Assembly: GCA_021775255.1 (NCBI GenBank)
Contig: JAJFIA010000004.1
Location: 62,001-126,000 of the forward strand
Direction of reading: 5' to 3'
DNA length: 64,000 nucleotides
Source of the DNA: Roseovarius sp.
GTDB lineage: Bacteria > Pseudomonadota > Alphaproteobacteria > Rhodobacterales > Rhodobacteraceae
The position numbers and the translations under genes were made by a program. Below, piece after piece: positions 17,083-25,433 of the stretch (position 1 is the stretch's first letter; each line of letters begins with the position of its first letter). The notes beneath the pieces were generated by a model. It saw only the letters and a program-made list of their open reading frames with translations. It made no database searches and was not told the DNA's origin.

Positions 17083-17532
17083 GGCCGGGTCAAGAAACCG
17101 GTGCAGCCGCAGGGCCGTTGCGCGGGCAAATTTCCGGATCAAAGCCTTGCGGCGCGGCGCTGAGAGTTTATTCTCCGCCCCCATACGGATAATTTCGGCG
17201 CCATAGGCATCGGCAATCACCAATCCGGTGCCCGGCGGCAACAGATCAGTGGGAAAATCCGCATCCACCACCCAGAAATACCGGTCACACCAGGCCAGAT
17301 AGCCGCGCCATTTATGATCGGCCCGAAAATCCGCGCGGCCGGATTTGCACTCAAACACCCAGATCTCACCCTTCGGCCCCAGCGCCATCACATCCACCCG
17401 CTTGCCGCGCTCAGGCGTAAATTCTTCCATTGAAACAAAGTCATAGCCCAACAAATGTCGGCAAATACTGCGTGCCAACCGCTGTCCGGGTTGCAATTTT
17501 TCAGGCTGTGCAGGGGGGCATGAATCAGGCAT
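17077..17532 (-). CDS. mmcB: MmcB-family DNA repair protein
   Basis: A 151-residue PD-(D/E)XK-like protein: RVDVMALGPKGEIWVFECKS contains the D-x(n)-E-x-K nuclease-type motif, followed by WRGYLAWCDRYFWVVDADFP. It matches MmcB, named in Caulobacter as a mitomycin-C-inducible protein. Its likely role is in the mutagenic or repair branch of the SOS response, acting on DNA. The ATG at 17532 is chosen because a LexA box lies just upstream at 17544-17558; the longer frame from 17589 would place that operator inside the gene. Confidence 0.9.
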   Translation of the reverse strand: MPDSCPPAQPEKLQPGQRLARSICRHLLGYDFVSMEEFTPERGKRVDVMALGPKGEIWVFECKSGRADFRADHKWRGYLAWCDRYFWVVDADFPTDLLPPGTGLVIADAYGAEIIRMGAENKLSAPRRKALIRKFARATALRLHRFLDPAL

Positions 17533-17543
17533 CCCCCAATTAT

Positions 17544-17558
17544 GAACAAAAGATGAAC
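17544..17558 (-). promoter_or_regulatory. LexA (SOS) box of mmcB
   Basis: Minus strand GTTC-ATCTTTT-GTTC is an exact match to the alphaproteobacterial LexA consensus GTTC-N7-GTTC. It ends 12 bases before the mmcB ATG, where it would block transcription until RecA-triggered LexA cleavage. Confidence 0.88.
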
Positions 17559-17604
17559 ATATGCAAGCCCTTGCCGAGGGGGCCTTCACGCACTACTTAA
17601 GTCA

Positions 17605-17772
17605 ATGGCGGGTTCTGCGTTGCTGGTGAGCGGTTGCATTCCGGTGGCCTTAAGCAATTCCGAGGGAGCTAGCTCTGTGCGGGCCGTGGTCCGTTTATCT
17701 GGTGCCCACCTGTAAATACAGGTCCTCGGGAATGAGATAACCACACCGCATCTGCGGTTCCCGTCACCATTA
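17605..17772 (+). ncRNA. Rod-shaped structured RNA, candidate 6S RNA
   Basis: A stretch of about 168 bases without a convincing gene folds as a long interrupted rod. ATGG (17605) pairs with CCAT (17767); CGGG (17609) with CCCG (17760); TGC (17621) with GCA (17748); GGTG (17625) with CACC (17744). A large open region follows, then CCGAGG (17660) pairs with CCTCGG (17724), with an inner hairpin ACCTG-TAAATA-CAGGT. Closing stem, central bubble and terminal stem are the layout of 6S RNA, which binds and sequesters sigma-70 polymerase. Local sequence such as TGGTGAGC and GGCCTTAA also recalls E. coli 6S. A weak promoter (TTGCCG, 17 bases, TACTTA) precedes it. Strand and identity are inferred; another ncRNA is possible. 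Confidence 0.52.
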
Positions 17773-17809
17773 TCCACGCCGCAGCCATCTTTGTATGCGC
17801 CCTTCGCAG

Positions 17810-17917
17810 TTAGAGCATGTTGCTCAAAAGTTGGGACCGGTTTTGAGCTCCTCGAACATGCGAAATCAATAGCTTAGAGCGGGCCGCGTGAATTCGAATG
17901 AACGCGACACGCTCTAA
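17810..17917. repeat. RIME-like palindromic mosaic repeat
   Basis: A 108-base element made of two hairpins. The first runs from TTAGAGCATGTTGCTCAAAA and pairs GCTCAAAA with TTTTGAGC and GCATGTT with AACATGC. The second is TTAGAGCG...CGCTCTAA with an inner GCGT/ACGC pair (17874-17917). It closely recalls the palindromic intergenic elements widespread in rhizobia and relatives (RIME-type). It probably spreads as a non-autonomous repeat. Confidence 0.75.
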
Positions 17918-17969
17918 TATCCGGCTATCTTTCAGCGCTGGAACCGGCTTTTGCATCCCGCAGGTGCCA

Positions 17970-19091
17970 TCAAACCTCTTCAGGCATGGTGTCCAGTTCA
18001 GATAAATCCGATCGCGTTTGATCTGCCACCGGCAAAACCTGTTTGCCCATCGCACCCACCCGGCTCTGTGCATCCGGGCCTTTGCCAGCCCCGGGCGCAT
18101 CCGCGGCCGTTGCGTCAATTTCAATCGCATGGCCCTCCATAACCTCGCCTCCGGTTGCATCCGATAGATCTGCCGCCCCTGTCCGCGTCTTTGCCGCAGG
18201 TGCCTCAGGTGTCGCCATATCCCTCGACGGCGCAAACCGCACAGCCCTGAAGCCGTTCATCTGCCCCAATAACACCTCCGAAACCACATGATTTCCGGCT
18301 GCCACCAACTCGGTCTTGCTCAGACATTCGGCAGGCACCGTCAACAGATCACCCCCCTCGAGCTGGCAAATCTCGTTCAGCGGCATTTTGATCCGGGCCA
18401 TGATCGCATCCATCGTGACAGGGGCCTCCAGGGCATGGTCCCTGATGCTGCGCATATCACCCGTCTGTGCGCCCGGCCCCTGCACCGCTTCTTCAATCGT
18501 GGGCTGCACCGGCAAGATCAGCGTCAGCCTGCCCGCCTTCGCCCCTTCCGCCAGATCAACATTGAGCTGAAACATATCATATTCCGGCGCATCCAGAAGC
18601 AACGCCAGCGCGCGCCCGTCCTCAACCATATCACCAAACCGAAAGCCCGGCGCCCGATGCTCGGCCCAAGCCTCGCTCAGTTCCGCATCAAAGCCCTGCA
18701 TCACCGCATTCAGCATCGGCGCCACCATCGCCGCATCCGTAATCGTCACCGGCCTCGGCTCGGCCTCGGCCGCCTTGACAAAACCGGTTGTCTGCATCTC
18801 GATCAGCCCGGCAAGAAACTGCATGTCAAACTTGGCCGCACCACGGGCCCCTGCGGCCCCATCAAGCACGATCAGCAAACCGTCACTGCCCGCCACATCG
18901 CGCAGTTTTCCCTGTGCCAGGCTGATCTGTTCAACCGTTGTCACCGTCAGCACCAGATCAAGCAGCCTGTCAGCCGATTTTGCCAGCGCCAGACGCAGCG
19001 CCTTGGCAGGCGACATGACACGCGCATCAAAATCAAGCCGCCCGCCCTGGGCCTTGCGATGAATGATTGAATGATTGCCTTGCGATGCCAT
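17970..19091 (-). CDS. Orphan FliM/FliN-like protein
   Basis: A 373-residue protein. The N-terminus (VLTVTTVEQISL and the AAMVAPMLNAVMQGFDAELS region, about residues 1-190) resembles the FliM-like middle domain. Residues about 220-295 (VTMDAIMARIKMPLNEICQL, GGDLLTVPAECLSK, then MNGFRAVRFA) form a SpoA/FliMN C-terminal domain. The last 75 residues look disordered. Such domains form the flagellar switch or type III secretion C-ring, yet no flagellar or secretion gene is nearby. It follows the SLC5-histidine kinase gene after 82 bases on the same strand. The ATG at 19091 fits the family N-terminus; the frame is open to 19190 but would overlap the kinase. Confidence 0.75.
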   Translation of the reverse strand: MASQGNHSIIHRKAQGGRLDFDARVMSPAKALRLALAKSADRLLDLVLTVTTVEQISLAQGKLRDVAGSDGLLIVLDGAAGARGAAKFDMQFLAGLIEMQTTGFVKAAEAEPRPVTITDAAMVAPMLNAVMQGFDAELSEAWAEHRAPGFRFGDMVEDGRALALLLDAPEYDMFQLNVDLAEGAKAGRLTLILPVQPTIEEAVQGPGAQTGDMRSIRDHALEAPVTMDAIMARIKMPLNEICQLEGGDLLTVPAECLSKTELVAAGNHVVSEVLLGQMNGFRAVRFAPSRDMATPEAPAAKTRTGAADLSDATGGEVMEGHAIEIDATAADAPGAGKGPDAQSRVGAMGKQVLPVADQTRSDLSELDTMPEEV

Positions 19092-19173
19092 GCTTTGCTG
19101 CCGCTGCCCGATGTCAATACCGTCCAGCCCCAGATTACGCAGGATATGGTTAAAATTACCTTGCCAGCCGATA

Positions 19174-21843
19174 TTATTGTGCCGCAACACGGGTTTCCAA
19201 CGGCAATGTTACCCGAAACGCCGCCCCGGCCTGCCCCGGCAGATAAGAAATCGCGCCGCCCAGCCGCGTCATGATCTCGCGGCAAATCGCCAGGCCCAGA
19301 CCGGCGCCGCCAACGGTGTTATCCCCAAGCCTTGAGAATTTCTCAAAAATCACCGCCTGTTGCCCGGCACGAATGCCGCATCCGTTATCCACAAAATCAA
19401 TCACCAGATCCCCCCCGGTACGCATGGTGGATATGCTCAGTACCGGTTCATCCGCATCACAATATTTGCGCGTATTGGCCATCAGATTGATGAATACCTG
19501 CGCCAGCCGGTCAAGATCGGTGGTCAGCACAATATCCCCATCCGCCTTGCCACGCTCAATCCGCAGCCCGGCGCCCGCCGCCGCCTCGGCCCGGTCCAGC
19601 ATGTTGCCCAAAGTGCCCGCCTGCAGGTTCAGGTTAACCCGCCCGCTTTCCAGCACCGAAAGATCCAGCAGATCATCCAACAACCGCGTCAAACGTACCG
19701 TTTCATCATGAATAATGGATGAATATTTCGCCTGCTCCCCGGCGCTCAATTCGCGGGTATCGCGCAAAATCTCGGAAAAAGCCCGGATGGATGTCATCGG
19801 CGTGCGCAATTCATGGCTGACCTGGCTTAGAAACTCATCCTTTTGCACAGATAACTGCGTCAGCTTTTCATTGGCCTCGCGCAACTGCCGCGCGGTGCGG
19901 GTCTGTTCGGCCGATTTGGCCTCTAACCGGCTGGAATATTCCATGATCTGCGCGGTTTCATCCGCCACCGCCATCAGATCCTCGACAGACACCGCCGCCC
20001 GACCAACAATTTGCGATACCATCGCATGCGCCGTGGCGCCGCCAACCGAACCTGCCAGCTCGCGCTCAAGTTGATTAAGGAATTTCGGCGACGGCTCCGG
20101 CAAATACCCATTCACCCCCTGCGCCCTCGCGGCGGACGCAAAAAACGCCTGCGCTTGCGGCGCGCCCAAAATCCGTTGCGACATGATCAGCAAATCCTCG
20201 CTTTGTGCCATCCCGCCAGACCATGATCCAGTCGTGACGGAATGCTGAAACACATCGACATATTGCGCCGCCTGCAAGCGCTCTACCGGTTGCGGGAAGC
20301 TCAGCAATGAGACAAGTACAAACGCCCCGGTATTAAGCGTCATGCTCCACATCACCGCATGCACCAGAGGGTCCAGGCCGACGATCCCGAACAGGGCTTG
20401 CGGCCGCAACCAGATCAGCCCGAAAAGCCCCTGATCAAACACGGCCTGCGGCAGGATTGTCCCGGGGCCAAAACTGGGCAGAAACAGTGTGAAAAGCCAT
20501 AGCAGAAACCCCATGCCAAGCCCGGCAAAGGCGCCGCTTCTTGTGGCTCCGCGCCAGAACAATCCGCCGATCATCGCTGGCAAAAACTGCGCCACCCCGG
20601 CAAAGGAAACCAATCCGATTGCCGCCAGCGCGGTGCCGCCCCCCGAGACGTGGAAATACAAATAGCCCAGGAAAATAACACCTGCGATCGAAAACCGTCG
20701 GGTCAGCAGCGCCACATTGCGCATATCGCCTGACATCACAGCCGTGCCCCCCGTCGCCGAAAGCCAGAGCGGCATCACAATATGGTTCGATACCATGGTT
20801 GATAGCGCAATCGCCGCCACAATCACCATCGAAGTGGCCGATGAAAACCCCCCCAGAAACGACAGGATCGCCAGCCCGTTCTGGCCCTCGCTGAGCGGCA
20901 CCGTCAAGACAAACAAATCCGGGTTCGCGCCTTCGGGCATCAGGTCAAGTCCGACCACGGCAATCGGCACCACAAACAGGCTCATCAGCATCAGATAGGT
21001 GGGAAATGCCCACGAGGCCATGCGCAGATGCCCCTCGTCCTCATTCTCCACCACCATCACCTGAAACATCCTTGGCAGGCATAAAAACGCCGCTGCCGAC
21101 AGCATCGTCAGGCCCGCCCAGCGGCTGCCGGATACATCAAATTCGGCGATTTTCGAGGCATCGATTCGCGCCACAATCCCTTGCACGCCGCCGCTCAGAC
21201 CCCAGACCACAAACACCCCCACCGCCAGCAGCGCAAACAGCTTGACAACCGCCTCCAAAGCAATCGCCATGACCACCCCGTGATGGCGCTCATTCGCGTC
21301 GAGGTTGCGGGTACCAAACAAAATCGTGAACAATACCAACCCGGCAGCAACCCAAAGTGCCGTACTTTGGTGGCTGAGGGGGATAGCCGCCCCCGCTTCG
21401 GTGAAAACCGCGAATGATAGCGTCACAGATTGCAATTGCAGCGCAATATAAGGCGTGGTGCCGATCACCGCAAAAATCGTCACAAACACCGCCAGCCCGT
21501 TGGATTTGCCATAGCGCGATGAAATCAGATCGGCGATCGAGGTAATCCGCTGTGCGCGCCCCACCCGCACCATCTTGCGCAATGCCCACCACCAGCCGAC
21601 CATCACCAGCGTCGGCCCCAGATAGATCGTGACATATTCAAGCCCCGAACGCGCCGCAAATCCCACCGCGCCGTAAAATGTCCAGGCGGTGCAGTAGATC
21701 GACAGCGACAGCGTATAAACCAGAGGCGTATTCAGCCATTTCCCCCGGCCCCTTATGGCGGCCCGATCTGCGGCAAAAGCCACGGCAAATAAAAACACCA
21801 CATAGGCAAGGCAAATCAGAATCAACAGGTTGAGCGTAACCAT
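19174..21843 (-). CDS. SLC5/PutP-type transporter fused to histidine kinase
   Basis: An 889-residue membrane sensor. The first 500 or so residues form a sodium:solute symporter-like domain with about 13 helices (VYTLSLSIYCTAWTFYGAVG, then RITSIADLISSRYGKSN). After a linker and coiled coil (RQLREANEKLTQLSVQKDEF) come the dimerisation box with His677 (VSHELRTPM), the N box (NLMANTRKY) and the ATP-binding G boxes (DNGCGIR, GGAGLGLAICREI). There is no C-terminal receiver. The architecture is that of CrbS, which controls acetate use through acetyl-CoA synthetase in other proteobacteria. It begins right after the small membrane gene and sits close to acs, supporting a carboxylate-sensing role. Confidence 0.93.
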   Translation of the reverse strand: MVTLNLLILICLAYVVFLFAVAFAADRAAIRGRGKWLNTPLVYTLSLSIYCTAWTFYGAVGFAARSGLEYVTIYLGPTLVMVGWWWALRKMVRVGRAQRITSIADLISSRYGKSNGLAVFVTIFAVIGTTPYIALQLQSVTLSFAVFTEAGAAIPLSHQSTALWVAAGLVLFTILFGTRNLDANERHHGVVMAIALEAVVKLFALLAVGVFVVWGLSGGVQGIVARIDASKIAEFDVSGSRWAGLTMLSAAAFLCLPRMFQVMVVENEDEGHLRMASWAFPTYLMLMSLFVVPIAVVGLDLMPEGANPDLFVLTVPLSEGQNGLAILSFLGGFSSATSMVIVAAIALSTMVSNHIVMPLWLSATGGTAVMSGDMRNVALLTRRFSIAGVIFLGYLYFHVSGGGTALAAIGLVSFAGVAQFLPAMIGGLFWRGATRSGAFAGLGMGFLLWLFTLFLPSFGPGTILPQAVFDQGLFGLIWLRPQALFGIVGLDPLVHAVMWSMTLNTGAFVLVSLLSFPQPVERLQAAQYVDVFQHSVTTGSWSGGMAQSEDLLIMSQRILGAPQAQAFFASAARAQGVNGYLPEPSPKFLNQLERELAGSVGGATAHAMVSQIVGRAAVSVEDLMAVADETAQIMEYSSRLEAKSAEQTRTARQLREANEKLTQLSVQKDEFLSQVSHELRTPMTSIRAFSEILRDTRELSAGEQAKYSSIIHDETVRLTRLLDDLLDLSVLESGRVNLNLQAGTLGNMLDRAEAAAGAGLRIERGKADGDIVLTTDLDRLAQVFINLMANTRKYCDADEPVLSISTMRTGGDLVIDFVDNGCGIRAGQQAVIFEKFSRLGDNTVGGAGLGLAICREIMTRLGGAISYLPGQAGAAFRVTLPLETRVAAQ

Positions 21844-22125
21844 CTACCGGCCCCCGGCCTGTCTGCTACTGCCCCCCCCCTCGGGGCGCAAATGCCGTGA
21901 AATTGCCGCCGATGTTGCGGCCAGTACGGCCCAGATACCAAAAATATACAGCATCGCCGAGGTGGTGGATGTACGGCCCTCCGCCCCCGACCACAACAAA
22001 GGAATACTGAAAAATGCCACCCCGAACACCGGCAGAAGCCGCGCCGCGTCGATCATCCTGCGGCGGCGATAGCTGCGCCTTTCGGCAATGATTGCCTCCT
22101 GTTCGGGTGTCATGTCAGGCCTCAT
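21844..22125 (-). CDS. Two-helix small membrane protein
   Basis: A 93-residue protein with a basic N-terminus (ERRSYRRRRMIDAARLL) and two predicted membrane helices (LLPVFGVAFFSIPLLW and AMLYIFGIWAVLAATSAAI). Its ATG overlaps the stop codon of the response-regulator gene (ATGA) and its end abuts the transporter-kinase start, so all three are one operon. By position it may be an accessory subunit of the SLC5 sensor, in the way small membrane subunits partner some solute:sodium symporters. I do not assign it to a named family. Confidence 0.82.
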   Translation of the reverse strand: MRPDMTPEQEAIIAERRSYRRRRMIDAARLLPVFGVAFFSIPLLWSGAEGRTSTTSAMLYIFGIWAVLAATSAAISRHLRPEGGGSSRQAGGR

Positions 22126-22490
22126 GATCGCACCAGATCGCGCACCGCATCCAGAAAATCCTTATTGGAAAACGGTTTGGTCATGTAGCGGCTCGCGCCC
22201 GCGCGCTCGGCCATTTCGCGGTCTTTGTTCTGGCCGCGCGCCGTCAGCATCAGCACCGGCACCTGCCCCAGCGCCGCATCACCGCGTATCTCATGCAGAA
22301 TATCAAAGCCGCTTTTGCCCGGCAGCATCACATCCAGCACAATCAGGTCAGGCCCGCGCGCCCGCGCCGCCTCAACCGCGTCATGACCATTGGAATGGGT
22401 TTTCACCTCCCAGCCATCGCGCGACAGGATGTAACTGATCGCTTCAATGATGTTTGGTTCATCCTCGATCACCAAAACCTGTTTACCCAT
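22122..22490 (-). CDS. Single-domain response regulator
   Basis: A 122-residue CheY-like receiver with no output domain. The acidic pocket is E9-D10-E11, the phosphoacceptor is D53 (LIVLDVMLPG), and the switch residues are T83 (MLTARG) and K105 (MTKPF). It is the first gene of the operon that continues into the small membrane protein and the SLC5-type kinase, and is therefore the probable phosphorylation target. Without a DNA-binding domain it must act on another protein, such as the neighbouring ScfR regulator or the FliM-like protein. That link is inference. Confidence 0.92.
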   Translation of the reverse strand: MGKQVLVIEDEPNIIEAISYILSRDGWEVKTHSNGHDAVEAARARGPDLIVLDVMLPGKSGFDILHEIRGDAALGQVPVLMLTARGQNKDREMAERAGASRYMTKPFSNKDFLDAVRDLVRS

Positions 22491-22571
22491 CCAACCGGCC
22501 TCCCCACCCGCCTGATACCGCTATGCTTTTCTATGTCCCCGGCTTGACTATCGTCAATCAGGGCGCGCCTG

Positions 22572-23849
22572 TCAAAACCCTTGTCCGGTCACTGACGGCT
22601 CGCGCCGCGCCGGGCAATCGGGCAGAGGGCAGGTCCGGCAGGTGGTACCGACCGCGCGCGCCTCGCCCGCCATGGCAGTACCCGGCAGCAGCAGCATATG
22701 CGCCCGGATCTGCGCCGGGTGATCAAAGCTTGCGGGCCGCACCTGCTCGGCCACAGCAAAAGCCTCAACCCGTATCCCCCCCGGCCCGGCCTGTTTAAGA
22801 TTTGCCCGCACCGGCACCTGCGGCTGTGCCAGCACCTGATAAAGCGGCCAAAGCGCGCAGCCTGCCGATACCCGTGGCAGATCAAACTCCGCCAGCGGCT
22901 TGCGCAAGGTCACCCCACCGGCAGCATCACAGATCACCAGCCCCACAGGCCCGGCCACATCCCCGGACAGCGCTGTCAACCTGCGAAACACGCAGGCCAG
23001 ATCAGCACCCAGAGCCGCCGACAACCGGTCAGGCACGATCCCATACCGGGCCACCTCCTCCAGCAACCTGTTCATCGGTATCCGCTGCGCATCCCTCAGA
23101 TATTGCAGTAAATATTCACGCGCCAGCCCCGCCCCCGCATCCGAAGACAGCATGTCTGATGCGGTAATAATTCCGTCAATGGCGGCCTCTCCCGCCTTTT
23201 CCAAACCGGCAAAGCAATAGTCATGATCCTCCAAAAACGCATGCAGCTCATCCTGCGCGGTTTTGATCCCGGCCTGTGTATCCGGCGCGGCCTCAAGATA
23301 GCGCATCAGATGTTCGGCCCCCTCGGCCAGACGGCCACTATCCTCATTCAGGTTGCGGTGAAACCGGGCCTGCCATTCCGGCTCCAGATCCTTGGTCTCC
23401 ACCAGAATTGACGCCGTGGCCCGAACCGCCGTCACCGCGTCAATCACCTCATGCAGCGCCACCGCCAGACGCGGATCATGCGCCAGCCGCTCGGTCAGGA
23501 TACGCAGATTCCGCTCCAGTACCTCCACCCTTTGATGTTTGCCCGCCAGCACCCGCGCCCAGCCGGTAAACCGCCCGGCAAATTCCTCCGCCCCCGGCAC
23601 TCCGGCGGCAGCCGCATTCAGGGTCGCCACCAAAGCCGCCTCAGCGCCCTGCGTCAGTTGCGCCGCTTCCACCTCCAGCACATCCGCCAGACGGTTGAGA
23701 ATTTTACCGCCGATTCTGCGGCGGTTATGCTCGATCAGATTAAGGTAGGGGGCCGAAATTCCGGCGGATTTGGCCAGTTGGGCCTGCTTCATACCCTGCT
23801 GCAACCGCCGCTCGCGGATACGTGTGCCGATAAGTGATCTGTCATGCAT
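22572..23849 (-). CDS. ScfR-type short-chain fatty acyl regulator
   Basis: A 425-residue regulator with an N-terminal XRE helix-turn-helix (LIGTRIRERRLQQGMKQAQL, then AKSAGISAPYLNLIEHNRRR, residues about 5-45) and a long C-terminal domain of the RamB/PrpC-activator class that ends in a cysteine-rich patch (TCRTCPLPDCPAR). ScfR proteins sense acyl-CoA status and control acetate or propionate assimilation, as PccR does in Rhodobacter sphaeroides. The ATG at 23849 fits the family; the frame is open to 23927. It diverges from the ABC importer and acetyl-CoA synthetase operon, which is its likely target. It lies 81 bases upstream of the response-regulator gene. Confidence 0.9.
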   Translation of the reverse strand: MHDRSLIGTRIRERRLQQGMKQAQLAKSAGISAPYLNLIEHNRRRIGGKILNRLADVLEVEAAQLTQGAEAALVATLNAAAAGVPGAEEFAGRFTGWARVLAGKHQRVEVLERNLRILTERLAHDPRLAVALHEVIDAVTAVRATASILVETKDLEPEWQARFHRNLNEDSGRLAEGAEHLMRYLEAAPDTQAGIKTAQDELHAFLEDHDYCFAGLEKAGEAAIDGIITASDMLSSDAGAGLAREYLLQYLRDAQRIPMNRLLEEVARYGIVPDRLSAALGADLACVFRRLTALSGDVAGPVGLVICDAAGGVTLRKPLAEFDLPRVSAGCALWPLYQVLAQPQVPVRANLKQAGPGGIRVEAFAVAEQVRPASFDHPAQIRAHMLLLPGTAMAGEARAVGTTCRTCPLPDCPARREPSVTGQGF

Positions 23850-23930
23850 GATAAATTTCCTGCAATTCGCGTGGCTTCGCCCACGGCAATATAATTTCTT
23901 TACAAATCTTTTAACATTACTGTTCATTAA

Positions 23931-23954
23931 TTTACAAAATTATTCTTTTGTAAA
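23931..23954. promoter_or_regulatory. Inverted repeat in the scfR/ABC divergent promoter
   Basis: TTTACAAAA (23931-23939) and TTTTGTAAA (23946-23954) form a perfect nine-base inverted repeat with a six-base spacer. Another TTTACAAA lies at 23899-23906 and CTTTGCACAAAG at 23996-24007. These resemble the TTTGCAAA half-sites reported for ScfR-family regulators, so this is a probable operator for the adjacent regulator. Confidence 0.65.
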
Positions 23955-24071
23955 AAGCATTTGTTGCGAAATTTTCTTGCACCTCCCCATAATAACTTTG
24001 CACAAAGGTGCCATCCGGGGATGCGCAAGAGGAGGCTCACCCCCGGGCGTTAATCCAATGGGAGGATATTC

Positions 24072-25418
24072 ATGTCCAATTCAAACTTTACCCGTCGGGG
24101 TCTGCTGAAAACCAGCTCACTTGCTGGAGCCGGCCTGGCCATGCCGACGATTTTCACGGCCTCATCCGTTGCCGCCTACACTAATGAGCCGGATGGCAGC
24201 GGCGTCACTTTGGGCTTCAACGTGCCGCAAACCGGCCCTTACGCCGAAGAAGGCAAGGACGAGTTGCGCGCTCAGGAACTTGCGGTTGAGCACCTCAACG
24301 GCGAGGGCGACGGCGGCATGCTGAACACTTTCAGCTCAAAAGCCCTGCAAGGCGGCGGCATCCTTGGCAACAAGGTGTCCTTCGTTACAGGCGACACGCA
24401 AACCAAATCGGATGCGGCGCGGGCTTCGGCCAAATCGATGATCGAAAAAGACGGCGCGATCATGATCAATGGCGGCTCAAGCTCGGGTGTGGCTGTTGCG
24501 GTTCAGGGCCTGTGTCAGGATGCGGGCGTGATTTTCATGGCTGGCCTGACACACTCGAACGACACCACTGGCAAAGACAAAAAAGCCAATGGTTTCCGCC
24601 ACTTCTTTAACGCCTACATGTCTGGCGCGGCTCTCGCACCGGTGCTGAAAAACGCCTATGGCTCTGATCGCCGCGCTTACCACCTGACGGCGGATTATAC
24701 CTGGGGCTGGACACAGCAGGAATCGATGCAGGCGGCAACCGAATCCATGGGTTGGGAAACCGCCAACAACGTCCTCACACCTCTGGCCACCACCGATTTC
24801 TCATCCTATATCGCGCCGGTCCTGAACTCAGGCGCCGATGTTCTAGTTCTCAACCACTACGGTGGCAACATGGTGAACTCGCTGACCAGCGCGATCCAGT
24901 TTGGCCTGCGCGACAAGCAGGTCAACGGCAAGCAGTTTGAGATTGTCGTGCCGCTTTATTCCGAACTGATGGCCGCCGGTGCGGGCGAAAACATCAAAGG
25001 CGTTCTTGGCTCGATGAACTGGAACTGGCAGTTGCCGGATGAGGGCACCAAGGCCTTTGTCAAATCCTTCGGTGAAAAATATGGTCGTCCTCCATCGAAT
25101 TCGGCGCAAACCTGCTATGCCCAGACGCTGCTTTATGCGGATGCGGCGATGCGCGCGGGCTCGTTCAACCCCTGCGCCATTGTCGAAGCTCTGGAAGGGT
25201 TTGAGTTTGATGGCCTGGGCAATGGTCCGACACTTTACCGTGCCGCCGATCACCAGTGCTTCAAGGATGTGCTGGTTGTGAAAGGTGCGGAAAACCCGAC
25301 CAACGAGTATGACACCCTGGAAATCGTCGAAGTAACACCGCGCGCGCAAGTTGAATATGCGCCGGATCACCCGATGTTTGCCGGTGGTGAACTGGGCAAA
25401 TGTAACCCGGGCGCATAA
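24072..25418 (+). CDS. ABC importer substrate-binding protein, Tat-exported
   Basis: A 448-residue periplasmic binding protein of the branched-chain amino acid/urea/amide class (LivJ-like; Peripla_BP_6). The N-terminus has a twin-arginine signal (TRRGLLKTSSLAGAGLAMP), so it is exported folded. The ligand-binding part starts at VTLGFNVPQTGPYAEEGKDE and includes INGGSSSGVAVA. GGGAGGA precedes the ATG. It is the first gene of a five-gene importer operon followed by acs, suggesting that the ligand is a short carboxylate or related compound, though the family alone would suggest an amino acid or amide. Confidence 0.92.
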   Translation: MSNSNFTRRGLLKTSSLAGAGLAMPTIFTASSVAAYTNEPDGSGVTLGFNVPQTGPYAEEGKDELRAQELAVEHLNGEGDGGMLNTFSSKALQGGGILGNKVSFVTGDTQTKSDAARASAKSMIEKDGAIMINGGSSSGVAVAVQGLCQDAGVIFMAGLTHSNDTTGKDKKANGFRHFFNAYMSGAALAPVLKNAYGSDRRAYHLTADYTWGWTQQESMQAATESMGWETANNVLTPLATTDFSSYIAPVLNSGADVLVLNHYGGNMVNSLTSAIQFGLRDKQVNGKQFEIVVPLYSELMAAGAGENIKGVLGSMNWNWQLPDEGTKAFVKSFGEKYGRPPSNSAQTCYAQTLLYADAAMRAGSFNPCAIVEALEGFEFDGLGNGPTLYRAADHQCFKDVLVVKGAENPTNEYDTLEIVEVTPRAQVEYAPDHPMFAGGELGKCNPGA

Positions 25419-25433
25419 ACCCTGAAAAACAGC

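Noticed and set aside
17586..17777. 63-residue frame on the minus strand within the putative ncRNA
   Set aside because: No ribosome site or family likeness; the pairing pattern of the region fits a structured RNA better.
17590..17780. tmRNA, RNase P RNA or SRP RNA as identity of the structured region
   Set aside because: No tag-peptide coding stretch, no tRNA-like ends, no RNase P core motifs and no SRP tetraloop region were seen.
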